DNA of 64,000 nucleotides from Kalaharituber pfeilii (GCA_015179045.1 WHUZ01000038.1:372001-436000), one strand, 5' to 3'; shown: positions 1 to 10,260, counted from the first letter of the stretch. Notes: generated by a model from the letters alone, not told the origin. Numbers and translations are program-made.

Positions 1-109
1 TCCCAGCACTTCCCTTTTTCTGTAGTCTCCCATGCCACTCCTTTTTAGGTAACCTCTCCGTGCATCACTTCCACAAGAGGCACCCCTCCTGCATGCTATC
101 TACATGACC

Positions 110-212
110 TTCATCACACGTAGCATATCGTGACTAAATTGAAGGTAAATGCATATGAGTGGAACGAACAAATATAACTGCAGCAAGAGGTAACGGATGT
201 AATATTCCGACA
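110..212 (-). repeat. Relic of a Ty1/copia LTR end
   Basis: The end of this stretch (taacggatgtaatattccgaca, split by small changes) resembles the start of the copia LTRs at 2667-3041 and 7554-7928 read on the minus strand, including the TGTCGGAA-type terminus. The match fades to the left, so the left border is approximate. It interrupts the C-terminal part of the HNH pseudogene that follows. Confidence 0.55.
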
Positions 213-327
213 ATCCTCACATGAAGGGATACAACCAGAGAGCATTATAATAATAGTGCTGCCGTCATCGTGAACTGGCTCAGTTCTGGGAAGTGTGTGA
301 GTGTGCTCGATTGCCGAATGGTGGGTG

Positions 328-379
328 GGTTTTTTTTTTTTTTTCATTATTCGCGTGCCGCCCTGGGGGCTATGGCGAG
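328..379 (-). mobile_element. LINE tail-only insertion (type 1 hairpin + poly(A))
   Basis: A T run (330-344) is followed by the reverse complement of the type 1 hairpin, ending in ctatggcgag. The intact HNH copy lacks this segment, so the insertion can be delimited. No clear TSD is visible. The outer hairpin pair is a C-A mismatch in this copy. Confidence 0.8.
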
Positions 380-824
380 TGTGGTCGCTGGAGGCGACGC
401 GACTGCTGTTCACAAAGCCATAAGGACTGTCTGAAGAGGCAGAGCCACGATGCAATTCAGAGGCTGCACTGCGCAATGCTCCGTTGGCTGGCGGGTACAC
501 CGAGCGGTCGCTCCCCCAGCGGAGGTGGTCCCAGGTGTTGTGGGAAGGGTGGGGTCGGAGTAGCCAGGATACGCAATGGGACTTCGTGAAGCAGCATACG
601 GTATGCGGCAGCCGGTACTGGCCTTGGTGCAGCTCCTGCTTTTATTTTCTTTGGTGGCCATGGAGATTTCGACAACGCAGACAACGTTTCCCGTACCGTA
701 GCGGCGTATCCATGGCCACGGCGGCTAACATGCGCCACGCGATGATGAGCAATGCTAACAGAGCAGCTGAAGGGCGCGCAAGCTGCCCCGGCGTGGGTGT
801 ATGAAGGCGAAAGCGTGAACCGTC

Positions 825-871
825 TTTTTGTTTTTTCAAAAAAACAATCATTACTCGTATACCGCCCTGGA
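825..871 (-). mobile_element. LINE tail-only insertion, 47 bp, with 12-bp TSD
   Basis: Imperfect T/A tract followed by the reverse of the type 1 tail (cattactcg..accgccctgg), truncated inside the hairpin. Flanks GCGTGAACCGTC (813-824) and GCGCGAACCGTC (872-883) are a TSD with one mismatch. The intact HNH gene has one uninterrupted copy of this site, confirming insertion. Confidence 0.85.
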
Positions 872-1290
872 GCGCGAACCGTCGCGGGAAGGAATGAACC
901 TCAGTCAAAGTGCTCCAATACTATAGGGACCGCTTTTGAGACCGTTCCAATAGTATCCGGCGTGGAAAGAGAGGTCTGTTCAACCCGAAGGTCGGGCCAC
1001 ATGGTATGGCGATGGACTCTTGCGCTGGACGCATTTGTGATTGCGGGCGATATGCTTCCGGAACTGCCCCACGCCGCAGCATGTGGTGCTTTACCGCCTC
1101 CGATACAGAGTCTCGTGTACGTAGATTAGATGGGAAGTCGTAGTTGCTCTAACCTGTCCCGGGTATATAGCTCACATTAAAACAAAAGCTGGCGAGGTCT
1201 TTTGAAGTTGGGCTGCCCATGCCTTGGCTGAGGAGTTGAAGTTCAGTGGTAGGCGAGCATGTGGCGGTATTGATTGGTTTGATGGTCGCT

Positions 1291-1346
1291 ATTTTTTTTC
1301 TTTTAATTTCACGTAACCCCGCTCGCAGCTGTTCGCCATGGCAGGG
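1291..1346 (-). mobile_element. LINE tail, type 2
   Basis: T-rich tract then aatttcacgtaaccccgc..gccatggcagg, the reverse complement of the type 2 tail seen intact at 34991-35050 and 43864-43944. No coding part is attached and no convincing TSD was found. Confidence 0.75.
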
Positions 1347-1744
1347 CAAGGTTTGGTGGTAGCGATGGTGGGGTTGTACGTGCTGGTGGCTGTGGAGTAA
1401 CCGGTACAAATCGATTTCCTCGGTGGCCACCCCTTGAGCCTCTATGGAAGCTCATGTCACGTGTTTGACCGATTAGTGAGTGGTTGTGGGTAAGTCACGT
1501 CGCGTGCGGAGAAGACGCGTTGCGTGTGGCCGGCGTGGCAAAAATGATTTTTCAGATAAAAATTTGATCAACAGAATCAGCGTACTGAAAACTATTGATC
1601 CAGGTAAGGTTCGTGAGTAATCCTATTGTGGTTGCGAAGTCACTACAAAGCTCGTTCTGTGGAGGTTGTTGTCGGTGTTAGAAAGTCCCTGTAGCTAATA
1701 CTGAGAACAATAACAGAGGTAACCCGAAAACTTTAAAATAGTCT

Positions 1745-1895
1745 GTCGCAAGTATGAACTTCTATTCCTTGGAGCCCTTTCTCCTTCATGGGGTGGGGGG
1801 GGGGGGAGCTTATGCTTGCTCCGGACAGGCAGATTCTGCCTGTCGCTCCCGGGGGGCGGGTAGATTGATTGTGGGTGGATACATGCTACCAGCAT
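1745..1895. repeat. Dispersed repeat R1 fragment with palindromic core
   Basis: Holds the inverted repeat GACAGGCAGAtTCTGCCTGTC next to TCCGGA. The part upstream (caagtatgaacttctattcc) recurs near 22022, and the part downstream (cgggtagattgattgt) recurs inverted near 9310. It also has a G run of about 13. No coding potential is seen. Confidence 0.55.
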
Positions 1896-2661
1896 TTAGT
1901 GATGCAAAATGGAGGCCCTTGCAAGAAGACGTGACTCCGGTGTGTGGTAGTCTCGTGTGCGGTACAGCCAAAGACTTAACATTGGGCGCTAGTCAGCGAA
2001 GCTGGTCAGCGTAAGACGTGGAGAGTACACTGGACAAAAGTCTTGGTAAAAGGGATCTGAGGACCTCGCAGCGACACGGTTGACGTGAACAAAAATTGAC
2101 CAACAAGAGGCCCAGTTGACCTACAGCTTGAACTGACGATAGTATAGATGATGCTGAATATATTACAATACAGCAATAGAGTAGTAGAAGAATTTCGGTA
2201 TTTAATAGCTAGAGTCTCTTATTGAAGCCTATAGATTTAGCACTTAAAAACCATAAGATTTTGATGGACTATAATTTTTCCTACCACAGTTAGAGAGACA
2301 ATGGGACATTTTTTCTAAGATAGACATGACTGCAAACTTTATGGTTTTGATTGTAGAAGAGCCATTGAGGACCTCCACCTTTCTGTGGAAAAAAATGAAC
2401 TTTGAGGAATGCCAAGACTACAGTTTCCCATACAAAATGGCTATTTTGAGTCTTAAAAGTAGTATCTAACTATAAAAAGCTTACCAGAGAATGCACAGCG
2501 TAAAAAATAATAAAAATATGTGGTAGAATCTATTGGTCAAGTATTTTCATAGTAGAAGTTATAGCCTCCAAAAAAAAATTTCTACAAGAAAATTGCTGTT
2601 TGACAAGTGTAATTTTTGTTCAAAAACACATTCTCCACTTTTTTACTAATAGCGTCTAGAA
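1896..2661. other. AT-rich stretch without a recognisable gene
   Basis: Short open frames only, with no codon-like continuity and no similarity to other parts of the window that I could see. It is the left flank of the copia insertion; TTAGC at 2662-2666 is the left TSD. Confidence 0.5.
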
Positions 2662-2666
2662 TTAGC

Positions 2667-3041
2667 TATACGAGCGGGAGGGTCTGCGAGGGCTGCTTTG
2701 TCACGGTGAGGGCTATAGAAGTATAGAGATACCGTTAAGTCTATTGAACGTAGAGTCGCAAGAACAGCAGGTTTATATACATGAGAAAGCATAGCATAAC
2801 GTGACTTGTGAACCATGACTGAATAGGAAATTATCAGGGAAGATATCATATCAGGAAAGGTGAGAAAGGCACGGGATGCGTGGCTTGCAAAGAGAACGCC
2901 GTGGCGTAAGCCACATAAAAGCTGGCGTTGTGGCGTATTCATACATAATCCAATAGCGAGGTTAAATGCATGAGTGGAACGACACAATAACAGAGAACAA
3001 TAATAATAGCAACAGGTGGCAACGGATGTAATGTTCCGACA
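2667..3041 (-). repeat. 3' LTR of the copia element
   Basis: 375 bp, same length as the 5' LTR and no difference noticed on reading. Read on the minus strand it runs TGTCGGAACATT..CGTATA and includes a TATATAAA-type promoter box. Borders are fixed by the TSD TTAGC. Confidence 0.95.
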
Positions 3042-3048
3042 CTCTCTC

Positions 3049-6000
3049 TCAGACGTTGCAGCCAAGTTGACGTGAGAACCTGATGTGCTTCACATGTTCG
3101 AGGGCTTTGGTGCACAGATCGGAAGGGTTGGTATCTGTTTGGAGATAGTCAAGGGAGAAATCACCAGCAGCAAGATGCTCACGAGTGAAATGGTAGTGAA
3201 TATCTATATGCTTCGTTTTTTGGTGTTGTACTGGATTGTTGGAGATATCGATGGAGGCTGTATTGTCACACCAGAGATGTATTGGAATTTCGAGGCCGAG
3301 TTCCTGAAATCCATGGAGGTACCAGACAGCTTGACGAGCACAGAGGGAGAGGGCAACGTACTCTGATTCCGTAGTAGAAACAGAGACGCAGTTTTGTTTC
3401 TTAGATCCCCATGAGATTAGACAACCTCCCAATGTGAATGCATATCCAGACCATGAACGTCGAGTATCCAAGCACGGTGCATGTGCGGCATCCGAGTATC
3501 CAACGAGAGCAAGTGGCTGATGACGAGGGTATTTCAAATTCCAATGACGTGTTCCAGAAAGGTAACGAAGGACCCTTTTAAGAGCTGTATGATGCGATTC
3601 GAGGGGACGAGAAGCAAACTGAGAGAGAAAAGAGACAGAGAATGCAAGATCCGGGCGAGTTCCAGTGACAAGATACATGAGTGAACCAATTATTTGTTGG
3701 TACAGGTTGGTGTCGACAGGCTGTTCCTCAGGTGTAGCTTTGCAGAGTTTGACCTTAGGATCCAGCGGAGTTGTAACTGACCGGCAGTTATCCATACCGA
3801 ATTTTCGAAGGATTTGTTCGGCGTACTGGGACTGGGATAGGATAATGCTCTCTCTATCTTGTATAGCTTCGATACCTAATAACCACTGCAGTTTCCCCTT
3901 TACAGTCACTGTAAAGTGCTTCTTTAGATGCTCAGTTAAGAGATCCAGGTCGGCACGGGTACCACAGACAGTAAGATCATCAACGTAAACCACAAGAATA
4001 GTCCTGCGGCCGGCATTATAGAAAACGAAGACGCATGGATCGAAGTGTAACGGTGTAAAACCAAGGGCCGCAATTACTGAGGATAGTTTTTCATACCACT
4101 TCAGAGGTGCTTGTTTAAGCCCATATAATGCCTTCTTGAGACGAAGAACCTGGCCTTCTAGGCCGATGCCTGGTGGAGGCAGCATCCAGATTTCTTCGTC
4201 CAAATCGCCATTCAGAAACGCTGTCTTGATATCCAATTGCTCAAGTAACAAGTCCAGTGAGGCAGCGAGGGCAATAACGAGACGGAGGGAATCATACCGT
4301 GTAACAGGTGCGAACGTCTCGTCATAGTCAATACCGGGTTTCTGACTATACCCTTTTACTACCAACCGTGCCTTGTACCGATCAACAGATCCATCAGCTC
4401 GTAGCTTAATCTTGAAGACCCATCGAGAATGTATGGCCTTTCGACCTGCAGGTAACTCCGTGATATCATGCACATCCCAGACTTTGGCATCCTGAATTGA
4501 CTGGTATTCCTCCTGAATTGCGTCAGCCCATTGGGCGTAGTCATAGCATGACATGGCTTCTTCGTAGGACTGAGGTTCGCGAGCTAGAAGTGCTGGAAAG
4601 TAGTTAAACTCAGAGCCCTTTTTGACCTCTCTCTTAGGTTGTACACGAGAGGGACCAGGTGAGGAGCTGCGATTTCCACTATCTTCGTTTAGAAGCTGTC
4701 GTTCGGCTAACGCGGATTGTATTGCCTCAGGGAATGATTCGCCGTAGGCTTTCCACCATTCCGGTTCGACCGGTGGAGGTGAGGGAGGAGTCGTAGTCGA
4801 TTGTGCAGGAGGTGCCGTAGTAGTCTGAGGGGGTATTGAGGTGTCACGAGGTATAGATGCGGTTGCTGGTTTACTGGACGTTTGAGGAAACGTTCCAGGT
4901 ATACTCTGCAACTGGTCGTCAGTGGGTTCGATTGGCTTGCGAGATTGGGATTCTGTGGAGGAGACAGGTTGTTCAGTAGGAGGAGGAGCAGAGGAGAGTT
5001 CGATGTCGACCGTATTGAGATGTGATACGAATCGAACTTGTCGAACGGCCTCCACCGAACGTTTGGATGGGATGTAGATGCGGAATAACTCAGGTGATTC
5101 AGTATATCCAACTAAGTATCCTTCCAGTGCACGTGGGTTGAGCTTACTTCCAGGACCGCGAATTTGCTCAGGTATGTGAACGTAGCACTTGGTGTAGAAT
5201 GGGCGTAAGTGTCCTATCATAGGTCGTTTCCCATGAAGGAGTTCATATGGTGTTTTTCCCTTTAAGACCGTATGAGGGAGGCGGTTCTTGAGATAGGTTG
5301 CCGTAGAATAAGCTTCCGGCCACAAGAACCTAGGAGAATTTCCTAGAGATGGTCGGACCATGTTCGAAATGGTGAGGTTGTATCTCTCAGCAACACCATT
5401 CGATTCTGGTGAGTAGGCGGCGGTAACCTCATGAGTGATGCCATTTTCGGCACAGAAGTTGTTCCATTTGGTGTTGATATACTCACCACCTCTATCTGAC
5501 CTAATGCGGCGGGGGTATCTACCAGTGTTCGTATGCACCTTGTTACAGAGCGCAATGAGGTGGTCGGTGGCGTCACTTTTGCGAGCCATAAACCGAATTT
5601 CAGCGAACCGGGAGAAGTCGTCGATGAAGGTCATATAATAGAGATTTCCGCCTAACGATTGCGTTGAAAACGGGCCGGCGACGTCCGTATGAATGAGGTC
5701 AAAGGGGGTAGTCGTCCGGGTTTCTAGGGGTAAAGGGGTCCTATACGTGGAATTATACAGAGCACATTTGTCGCAAAGGAAGTGGGAAGGTCGCCTGGGT
5801 AGCTTTTCGCCATCAGCGTAACGGTCAAGAGCGCTTCCCCACATCTGTGGAGAAGTATGACCCAGTGCTTCATGCCAGAACTGTACACTTGTTAGATATG
5901 CATGACCGGATCTTGGGAGCACGGGTATTCGCAGGAGACCATGCTCACGGAGAGCAATGAAACAAGATTTATTATCAGCCTTCCTAACAATTCTGATCCA

Positions 6001-7452
6001 ATCATCCTCACCAATTATGCGAAACCTCTTTTGGTCAGCCAGCTGATTCCATGAGACCAAACATCCTTCATTCCAATCAGGTAAATACAGTACATAAGGA
6101 AGGAAAAGCTCTTGAACACGGCCATCAATCTTCACACTCATTCTAACACTTCCCTTGTGCGTACTCCAGAGTACGGTACCTCCTCCAACCTTGATCGGAG
6201 TGCGATCTAGAGTCGGATTATCTAGGTAGGAAAGGTTAGAAGAGATATGATGTGATGCGCCGGTATCAAAGAACCATACCTCGTCAGTTTCTGCATTGTC
6301 AGCCAATAGGGCTGTACCAAGAGGAGTAGAGGGAGGAGGCGGAGGAGAGGCAGCAAGGTAGGCGACGCCTGAGGACATATTGGGAGGTTGGACAGAGGCG
6401 GCGGGAAGGACCGTGAGCTGAGAGGAGGGAGAAGCAACGGCGAGATGAGCGGTACCGGAGGCGGCGGGAACGACGGCGAGCTGAGCTGTACCGGATTGAC
6501 TAGCCTTAAAGGCAGCCATCCTTGACTGGTAGTCCTTAAGAAATGAGCAGTTAATATGTACGTGCCCAATGTAATTGAGGTCATGTTTTTTACACCATGA
6601 ACACTCATTAGGACCAGCGTCACCTTTCCCTTTTCCTTTTCCTTTAGTCTGAGAGTTCTTCTTCTTGTCCTTTGACTTCGTCGGCTTCTTCTGTGATGCA
6701 GCCGCAACCAAGGCACTACCGGAGGTGGGGACGTTGGTTGTAGAGTCAATGAGCGAGGAGCGAATGCTGTTATATGATTCGGTTTCGGCACGTGAAAGAA
6801 GAATCTCCTTGAACTGCGATTGCGACGGAGGGAGCGAATTGATGAGCATAACAGACTTCCAGGAGTCGTCAGACCAGGACTGTTTGAGACCTTGGAGGTA
6901 TTCTTTGTCGCTGGTAGTGACAGAGTTCACGCGCTGTGCGAACCGACTCCAGAGTGCTTCGAATTGCTGTACATGGTCAATAGTGGGTGTAGCCTCATCC
7001 TTATGGCAATTGAGTACTGCAAGGAGGGCATTGACGTTTGACATGACGTTTTTTCGATCGAACTTGTCTTCTATGGCTTTCCATGCCGTCTTGGCGAGCT
7101 CATTATCGGAAATGAGGTAGTGATATTCGTCATCGATCATTTCCGTAAGGAGGGCCTTAGCGTAGTTGTTCTTGCGCTTCCAGTTGTTATGTTTGTCTGT
7201 GTCCGGTTTTTGCTCAGTACCTAAGACAATTTCCCAAACTTCGACGGTTTCCAGGTGCACTTTGGCCCTTGAGGCCCAGGAGGTGTAGCTTCCTTTGCCA
7301 TCAAGCCTGGTGAACCGGTTAATCCGGTAGTTAGGGATGGACCATGCAACATCAGTCATTTTGACGTAATGAGGAGGGATGCGACAAGCGACAGTGGTGA
7401 CAACAAGGATGCGACGGCGACAGCGACAGTGATGCGCAGAGTTGATATCCAC
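3049..7452 (-). CDS. Copia Gag-Pol polyprotein
   Basis: 1467 residues in one frame, in copia order. N-terminal Gag of the UBN2/Retrotran_gag_2 type (about 60-230) is followed by a lysine-rich stretch and a CxxC..H..C knuckle-like motif (CSWCKK..HVHINC). The aspartic protease motif is FFDTGASHH near 395. The integrase has the H..H..CxxC zinc module (HEALGH, CDKCAL) and DDE core (HTDVAGPF, FIDDFSRF, SDRGGEY..SNGVAERYN). Reverse transcriptase shows the copia signature KARLVVKGYSQ, LDIKTAFLNG and catalytic YVDD. RNase H shows GYSDAAHA, TESEYVAL and HIDIHYHF. The upstream methionine at 7452 may not be the real start; a downstream Met (MTDVAWS, near 7359) is a good alternative. The stop lies just before the polypurine tract. 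No stops or frameshifts are seen, so it may be functional. Confidence 0.97.
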   Translation of the reverse strand: MDINSAHHCRCRRRILVVTTVACRIPPHYVKMTDVAWSIPNYRINRFTRLDGKGSYTSWASRAKVHLETVEVWEIVLGTEQKPDTDKHNNWKRKNNYAKALLTEMIDDEYHYLISDNELAKTAWKAIEDKFDRKNVMSNVNALLAVLNCHKDEATPTIDHVQQFEALWSRFAQRVNSVTTSDKEYLQGLKQSWSDDSWKSVMLINSLPPSQSQFKEILLSRAETESYNSIRSSLIDSTTNVPTSGSALVAAASQKKPTKSKDKKKNSQTKGKGKGKGDAGPNECSWCKKHDLNYIGHVHINCSFLKDYQSRMAAFKASQSGTAQLAVVPAASGTAHLAVASPSSQLTVLPAASVQPPNMSSGVAYLAASPPPPPSTPLGTALLADNAETDEVWFFDTGASHHISSNLSYLDNPTLDRTPIKVGGGTVLWSTHKGSVRMSVKIDGRVQELFLPYVLYLPDWNEGCLVSWNQLADQKRFRIIGEDDWIRIVRKADNKSCFIALREHGLLRIPVLPRSGHAYLTSVQFWHEALGHTSPQMWGSALDRYADGEKLPRRPSHFLCDKCALYNSTYRTPLPLETRTTTPFDLIHTDVAGPFSTQSLGGNLYYMTFIDDFSRFAEIRFMARKSDATDHLIALCNKVHTNTGRYPRRIRSDRGGEYINTKWNNFCAENGITHEVTAAYSPESNGVAERYNLTISNMVRPSLGNSPRFLWPEAYSTATYLKNRLPHTVLKGKTPYELLHGKRPMIGHLRPFYTKCYVHIPEQIRGPGSKLNPRALEGYLVGYTESPELFRIYIPSKRSVEAVRQVRFVSHLNTVDIELSSAPPPTEQPVSSTESQSRKPIEPTDDQLQSIPGTFPQTSSKPATASIPRDTSIPPQTTTAPPAQSTTTPPSPPPVEPEWWKAYGESFPEAIQSALAERQLLNEDSGNRSSSPGPSRVQPKREVKKGSEFNYFPALLAREPQSYEEAMSCYDYAQWADAIQEEYQSIQDAKVWDVHDITELPAGRKAIHSRWVFKIKLRADGSVDRYKARLVVKGYSQKPGIDYDETFAPVTRYDSLRLVIALAASLDLLLEQLDIKTAFLNGDLDEEIWMLPPPGIGLEGQVLRLKKALYGLKQAPLKWYEKLSSVIAALGFTPLHFDPCVFVFYNAGRRTILVVYVDDLTVCGTRADLDLLTEHLKKHFTVTVKGKLQWLLGIEAIQDRESIILSQSQYAEQILRKFGMDNCRSVTTPLDPKVKLCKATPEEQPVDTNLYQQIIGSLMYLVTGTRPDLAFSVSFLSQFASRPLESHHTALKRVLRYLSGTRHWNLKYPRHQPLALVGYSDAAHAPCLDTRRSWSGYAFTLGGCLISWGSKKQNCVSVSTTESEYVALSLCARQAVWYLHGFQELGLEIPIHLWCDNTASIDISNNPVQHQKTKHIDIHYHFTREHLAAGDFSLDYLQTDTNPSDLCTKALEHVKHIRFSRQLGCNV

Positions 7453-7537
7453 GGGAGGTGTAAGGAGACTTTGACAGGAGCAGCGGATACGCAGTGGTGT
7501 ATGAGGAAGAAAGGTATCGGCAGTGGTGGTTGCACTA

Positions 7538-7553
7538 ACCCGGGCTCATAACC
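7538..7553 (-). other. Primer-binding site, half-tRNA(iMet) type
   Basis: Directly after the 5' LTR the minus strand reads GGTTATGAGCCCGGG. This is complementary to the anticodon-arm region of eukaryotic initiator tRNA-Met (..GGGCTCATAACC), the internal-fragment priming known from Drosophila copia. The same motif follows the LTRs at 41599 and 61959-61973. Confidence 0.8.
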
Positions 7554-7928
7554 TATACGAGCGGGAGGGTCTGCGAGGGCTGCTTTGTCACGGTGAGGGC
7601 TATAGAAGTATAGAGATACCGTTAAGTCTATTGAACGTAGAGTCGCAAGAACAGCAGGTTTATATACATGAGAAAGCATAGCATAACGTGACTTGTGAAC
7701 CATGACTGAATAGGAAATTATCAGGGAAGATATCATATCAGGAAAGGTGAGAAAGGCACGGGATGCGTGGCTTGCAAAGAGAACGCCGTGGCGTAAGCCA
7801 CATAAAAGCTGGCGTTGTGGCGTATTCATACATAATCCAATAGCGAGGTTAAATGCATGAGTGGAACGACACAATAACAGAGAACAATAATAATAGCAAC
7901 AGGTGGCAACGGATGTAATGTTCCGACA
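7554..7928 (-). repeat. 5' LTR of the copia element
   Basis: 375 bp, matching 2667-3041. The TATATAAAC box in minus orientation is the likely promoter. Right TSD TTAGC at 7929-7933. Confidence 0.95.
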
Positions 7929-8132
7929 TTAGCTACAGTACCATTGATATTGCTACTATCACCTTTGCTATGCAAAACAACGGCAAACATAACTCTCCAA
8001 CTTACAGGTATAAATGTTGAAATTCATCTGCTGGTTATGGAGATATGAATCTCTTCTGGTACAAATCCGAGGTTCCAAATATAGGTTTCACCAAGGCTTT
8101 TGTCCAGTGACGTAGACCAGTATAAAATCGAG

Positions 8133-8182
8133 TTTTTTTTTTTTTTTTAAATATCATTGATCGCGTGCCGCCCTGTGGGCGA
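8133..8182 (-). mobile_element. LINE tail-only insertion, 50 bp, 11-bp TSD
   Basis: T run, then aatatcattgatcgcgtgcc and the first half of the type 1 hairpin, truncated within it. Flanked by ATAAAATCGAG at 8122-8132 and 8183-8193, an exact 11-bp TSD. Confidence 0.9.
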
Positions 8183-8578
8183 ATAAAATCGAGTGCTAAG
8201 CGACCCGTACGGATACTCCTATATATCTCGAACGTACTACAGGCGGTTACTGTAGTTCTACGTTTTGGTGCAACGGTTTGCGAAACGGTCAGTCGCAACC
8301 CGTAATAGTGTGGAAACAGCGTATCCTCTCTTTTGAGAGGACAATTTTGTAGGGAAAACAGCAGCGTTTTTCTTAGGGGCCTGAGTCAATAGCAATGTAG
8401 CCGCAAAAGTCCACAGGTCTTCAACCAACTCATGCTACTACATCACTAACTGCTAGTAATGAGTAGGATTACTTACTAATATAAGGTTCTATGTCATAAC
8501 AAGCTTAGGCCTTTCTTTGAATTGTAGATGAAAATTCCAATCACTTTGATGTATTCTAGATAGCTATTACCTTTGAGG
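8183..8578. other. No recognisable gene
   Basis: No conserved frame and no match to other repeats in the window was noticed. Confidence 0.4.
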
Positions 8579-8650
8579 TTTTTTTTTTTTTTTTTTTTTT
8601 TGCCCTTTCCCAGTCACATAAGCTACATTCAAGCCACCAGCCTGTGCCAG
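8579..8650 (-). mobile_element. Possible LINE tail, type 3
   Basis: A T run of 23 (8579-8601) is followed by a sequence whose complement (..GGCTTGAATGTAGCTTATGTGACTGG) loosely resembles the type 3 tails at 44337 and 50899. Degenerate, border uncertain. Confidence 0.35.
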
Positions 8651-9081
8651 GAAAAAAATCATTTGAACTACAGTTTTTCATGCCAATCTTTCTAGCGAAG
8701 AAACAGAGTACTTTGCTTACTCTCGAGCCAATAAAATTACGCAGCTCATCCAGCAGATTGAAAATCATCAGGCTCTGCAGGATATACTGAAGTATTACTG
8801 CCTACACTTGCACCTCAATTGCACACCCTCAAAAGGCTCCGCACTGCAAATACATGAGCTCTTGTGCATGTGGAGTAGTGTACACCAAACAGAACTGAGT
8901 ACAGTGCCTCACATGCTAAGAGCAAGATACAGCAAAAAACAAAGACTATTAGCAGTGTAACTGGAATTGGTAAGTGAGTAATATCAGAGAGTGAGATACT
9001 ACAGGAGCTCCAAAGTTTCATTTTTGTTTCCTCATTTGCTCGTTAGTTCAGATCTATTTTTCCATTTTTCGTTTTTTAATC

Positions 9082-9113
9082 TTGTTTTTTTTTTTTTTAT
9101 CAATACTCGCGTG
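9082..9113 (-). mobile_element. LINE tail-only insertion, 32 bp, 11-bp TSD
   Basis: Only a T run plus atcaatactcgcgtg, about 15 nt of the type 1 tail. GTTTTTTAATC is duplicated exactly at 9071-9081 and 9114-9124. It is the shortest insertion I could bound by a TSD in the window. Confidence 0.85.
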
Positions 9114-9180
9114 GTTTTTTAATCAATTGAGTAATCCTGTATTCAAACTAGTAGCACACAGCATGGGCCGATACTTGGTA

Positions 9181-9234
9181 TCGCCATAGCCCACAGGGCG
9201 GTAAGCGATAAATGATATAAAAAAAAAAAAAAAA
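9181..9234 (+). mobile_element. LINE tail-only insertion with full type 1 hairpin
   Basis: tcgccatagcccacagggcggtaagcga hairpin, then ATGATAT and an A run. TTGGTA on both sides (9175-9180, 9235-9240). It begins exactly at the 5' base of the hairpin. Confidence 0.85.
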
Positions 9235-9257
9235 TTGGTAGCCAGTGGGCCTGTAAG

Positions 9258-9592
9258 CACTTAGGTCACCAGCCCACTTGTCTTGCAAAATGCCTGTACC
9301 AACAATCGATCTACCCGCCCCACAGTGTTGGTCCGTGTGTGGAGTGTCATGGCGTAGAGCTGATCGTCTGATGCGGTTTGGGAGCGGCAGGCAGAATCTG
9401 CCTGTCCGGACAGGTTCCGCATGTAGTATACGTTTTCCGGATCCTTCTATAATGAATATGAAGGAGGTAGAGCTAAATTATCTCTTACTTACTTTACTTT
9501 TCATTCTCCTAAAATTATCTCCTATGTACCTAAATCGCCATAGCCCCTAGGACGGCACACGATCACTGATATGTATATATATATAAAAAAAA
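9258..9592 (+). mobile_element. Dispersed repeat R1 ending in a type 1 LINE tail
   Basis: Contains the nested palindromes GGCAGGCAGAATCTGCCTG and CCTGTCCGGACAGG near 9388-9416. Then comes a segment shared with 22090-22145 (gtagtatac, ttttcc, gatcctt, atgaaggagg). The type 1 hairpin at 9534-9563 and an A-rich tail to 9592 follow. Whether R1 and the tail belong to one element is not settled. Confidence 0.5.
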
Positions 9593-9629
9593 GGAGGTGG
9601 GGGTGGCGGCAGACACGGGGTGCCACTGT

Positions 9630-9790
9630 ATGCTGGCTTTGCTGGAACCTGATATTGAAATTTATCGGGAACCCAAGGTTTAACATGGTTACGAACCTTT
9701 GACATTGACCCACAGGGGATGTCGAAAATCGGGTACTAGTAGTGCCATTAGGATATTCTTTAAAGGAGTGTAATAAAATTACCTCGTACT
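9630..9790. repeat. Dispersed repeat shared with 22230-22390
   Basis: The segments tgctggaacctgatatt, aacatggttac and agtgccattaggatattc occur in the same order at 22230-22390. Non-coding. Confidence 0.55.
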
Positions 9791-10036
9791 GGATACGAGA
9801 ACAGACCTCGTAAGAAACCAGCCGATGCATACAGTTCCGATCAATTTACTTATTACGCTCTGAGACTTCTACCTATCCACTTACTTCTACTCACCTAGTT
9901 TTTCCTTTTCTTCTCTTTTTCATCTAGGGCAGACATTACTCTTCCATATTCCCTTAGGCAGTATGATTTAACAACCATTTCCTTAGGCAGCATCAAGTAA
10001 TTTCCTTATGTCTCATCTCATTTTTGTACCTAAAAC

Positions 10037-10081
10037 ATCGCCATAGCCCATAGGGCGGCACGCGAAAAAAAAAAAAAAAAA
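10037..10081 (+). mobile_element. LINE tail, type 1
   Basis: Full hairpin tcgccatagcccatagggcggcacgcga directly followed by an A run to 10081. The preceding 180 bp have the UTR-like look of other copies, but no ORF end is recognisable. Confidence 0.75.
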
Positions 10082-10189
10082 GAAATCTGAGACTTCCACA
10101 GATAAAAATGAGAATTATAATTGTACTTTATTTTCGTGGAAAGAAAGGTACTAGGAGAGCAGTTATCTCACCATTGTTCCAGTTGTGTC

Positions 10190-10260
10190 ATCGCCATAGC
10201 CCCCAGGGCGGCATGCGATTAATGATGAGATAAAAAAAATAAAATAAAATAAAATAAAAT
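10190..10260 (+). mobile_element. LINE tail, type 1, with (TAAAA)n tail
   Basis: Hairpin atcgccatagcccccagggcggcatgcgat with an A-U outer pair, then a microsatellite-like (aaaat)n tail grown from the poly(A). Confidence 0.8.

Larger units (their letters stand above)
213..1125 (-). pseudogene. Broken copy 1 of the HNH-nuclease gene (C-terminal half)
   Basis: The minus-strand translation matches the intact protein at 19663-21768 piecewise, for example PPANGAL, AASELHRGS, RETLSALSK, GAAPRPVPAA and GCIPSCED, in the same order. It covers roughly residues 340-640 of the 701-aa protein and lacks the HNH core. Frameshifts, a copia LTR relic at its C-terminal side and two short LINE-tail insertions (328-379 and 825-871) break it. 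It is a dead paralogue; homology to the intact copy is seen directly by alignment. Confidence 0.85.
2667..7928 (-). mobile_element. Complete Ty1/copia LTR retrotransposon
   Basis: Two 375-bp LTRs that read as identical bound a single 1467-codon gag-pol frame on the minus strand. TSD TTAGC is present on both sides (2662-2666 and 7929-7933). A primer-binding site follows the 5' LTR, and a GA-rich polypurine tract (complement of ctctctctcag, 3042-3052) lies next to the 3' LTR. LTR termini are TG..TA rather than TG..CA. Identical LTRs and an unbroken frame suggest a recent insertion that has not been heavily mutated by RIP. A solo LTR of the same family is at 24801-25174. Confidence 0.97.

Noticed and set aside
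6222..6791. 189-codon Pro/Leu-rich minus-strand frame inside the copia element
   Set aside because: Overlaps gag-pol in another frame; composition artefact of the Pro/Ala-rich linker.
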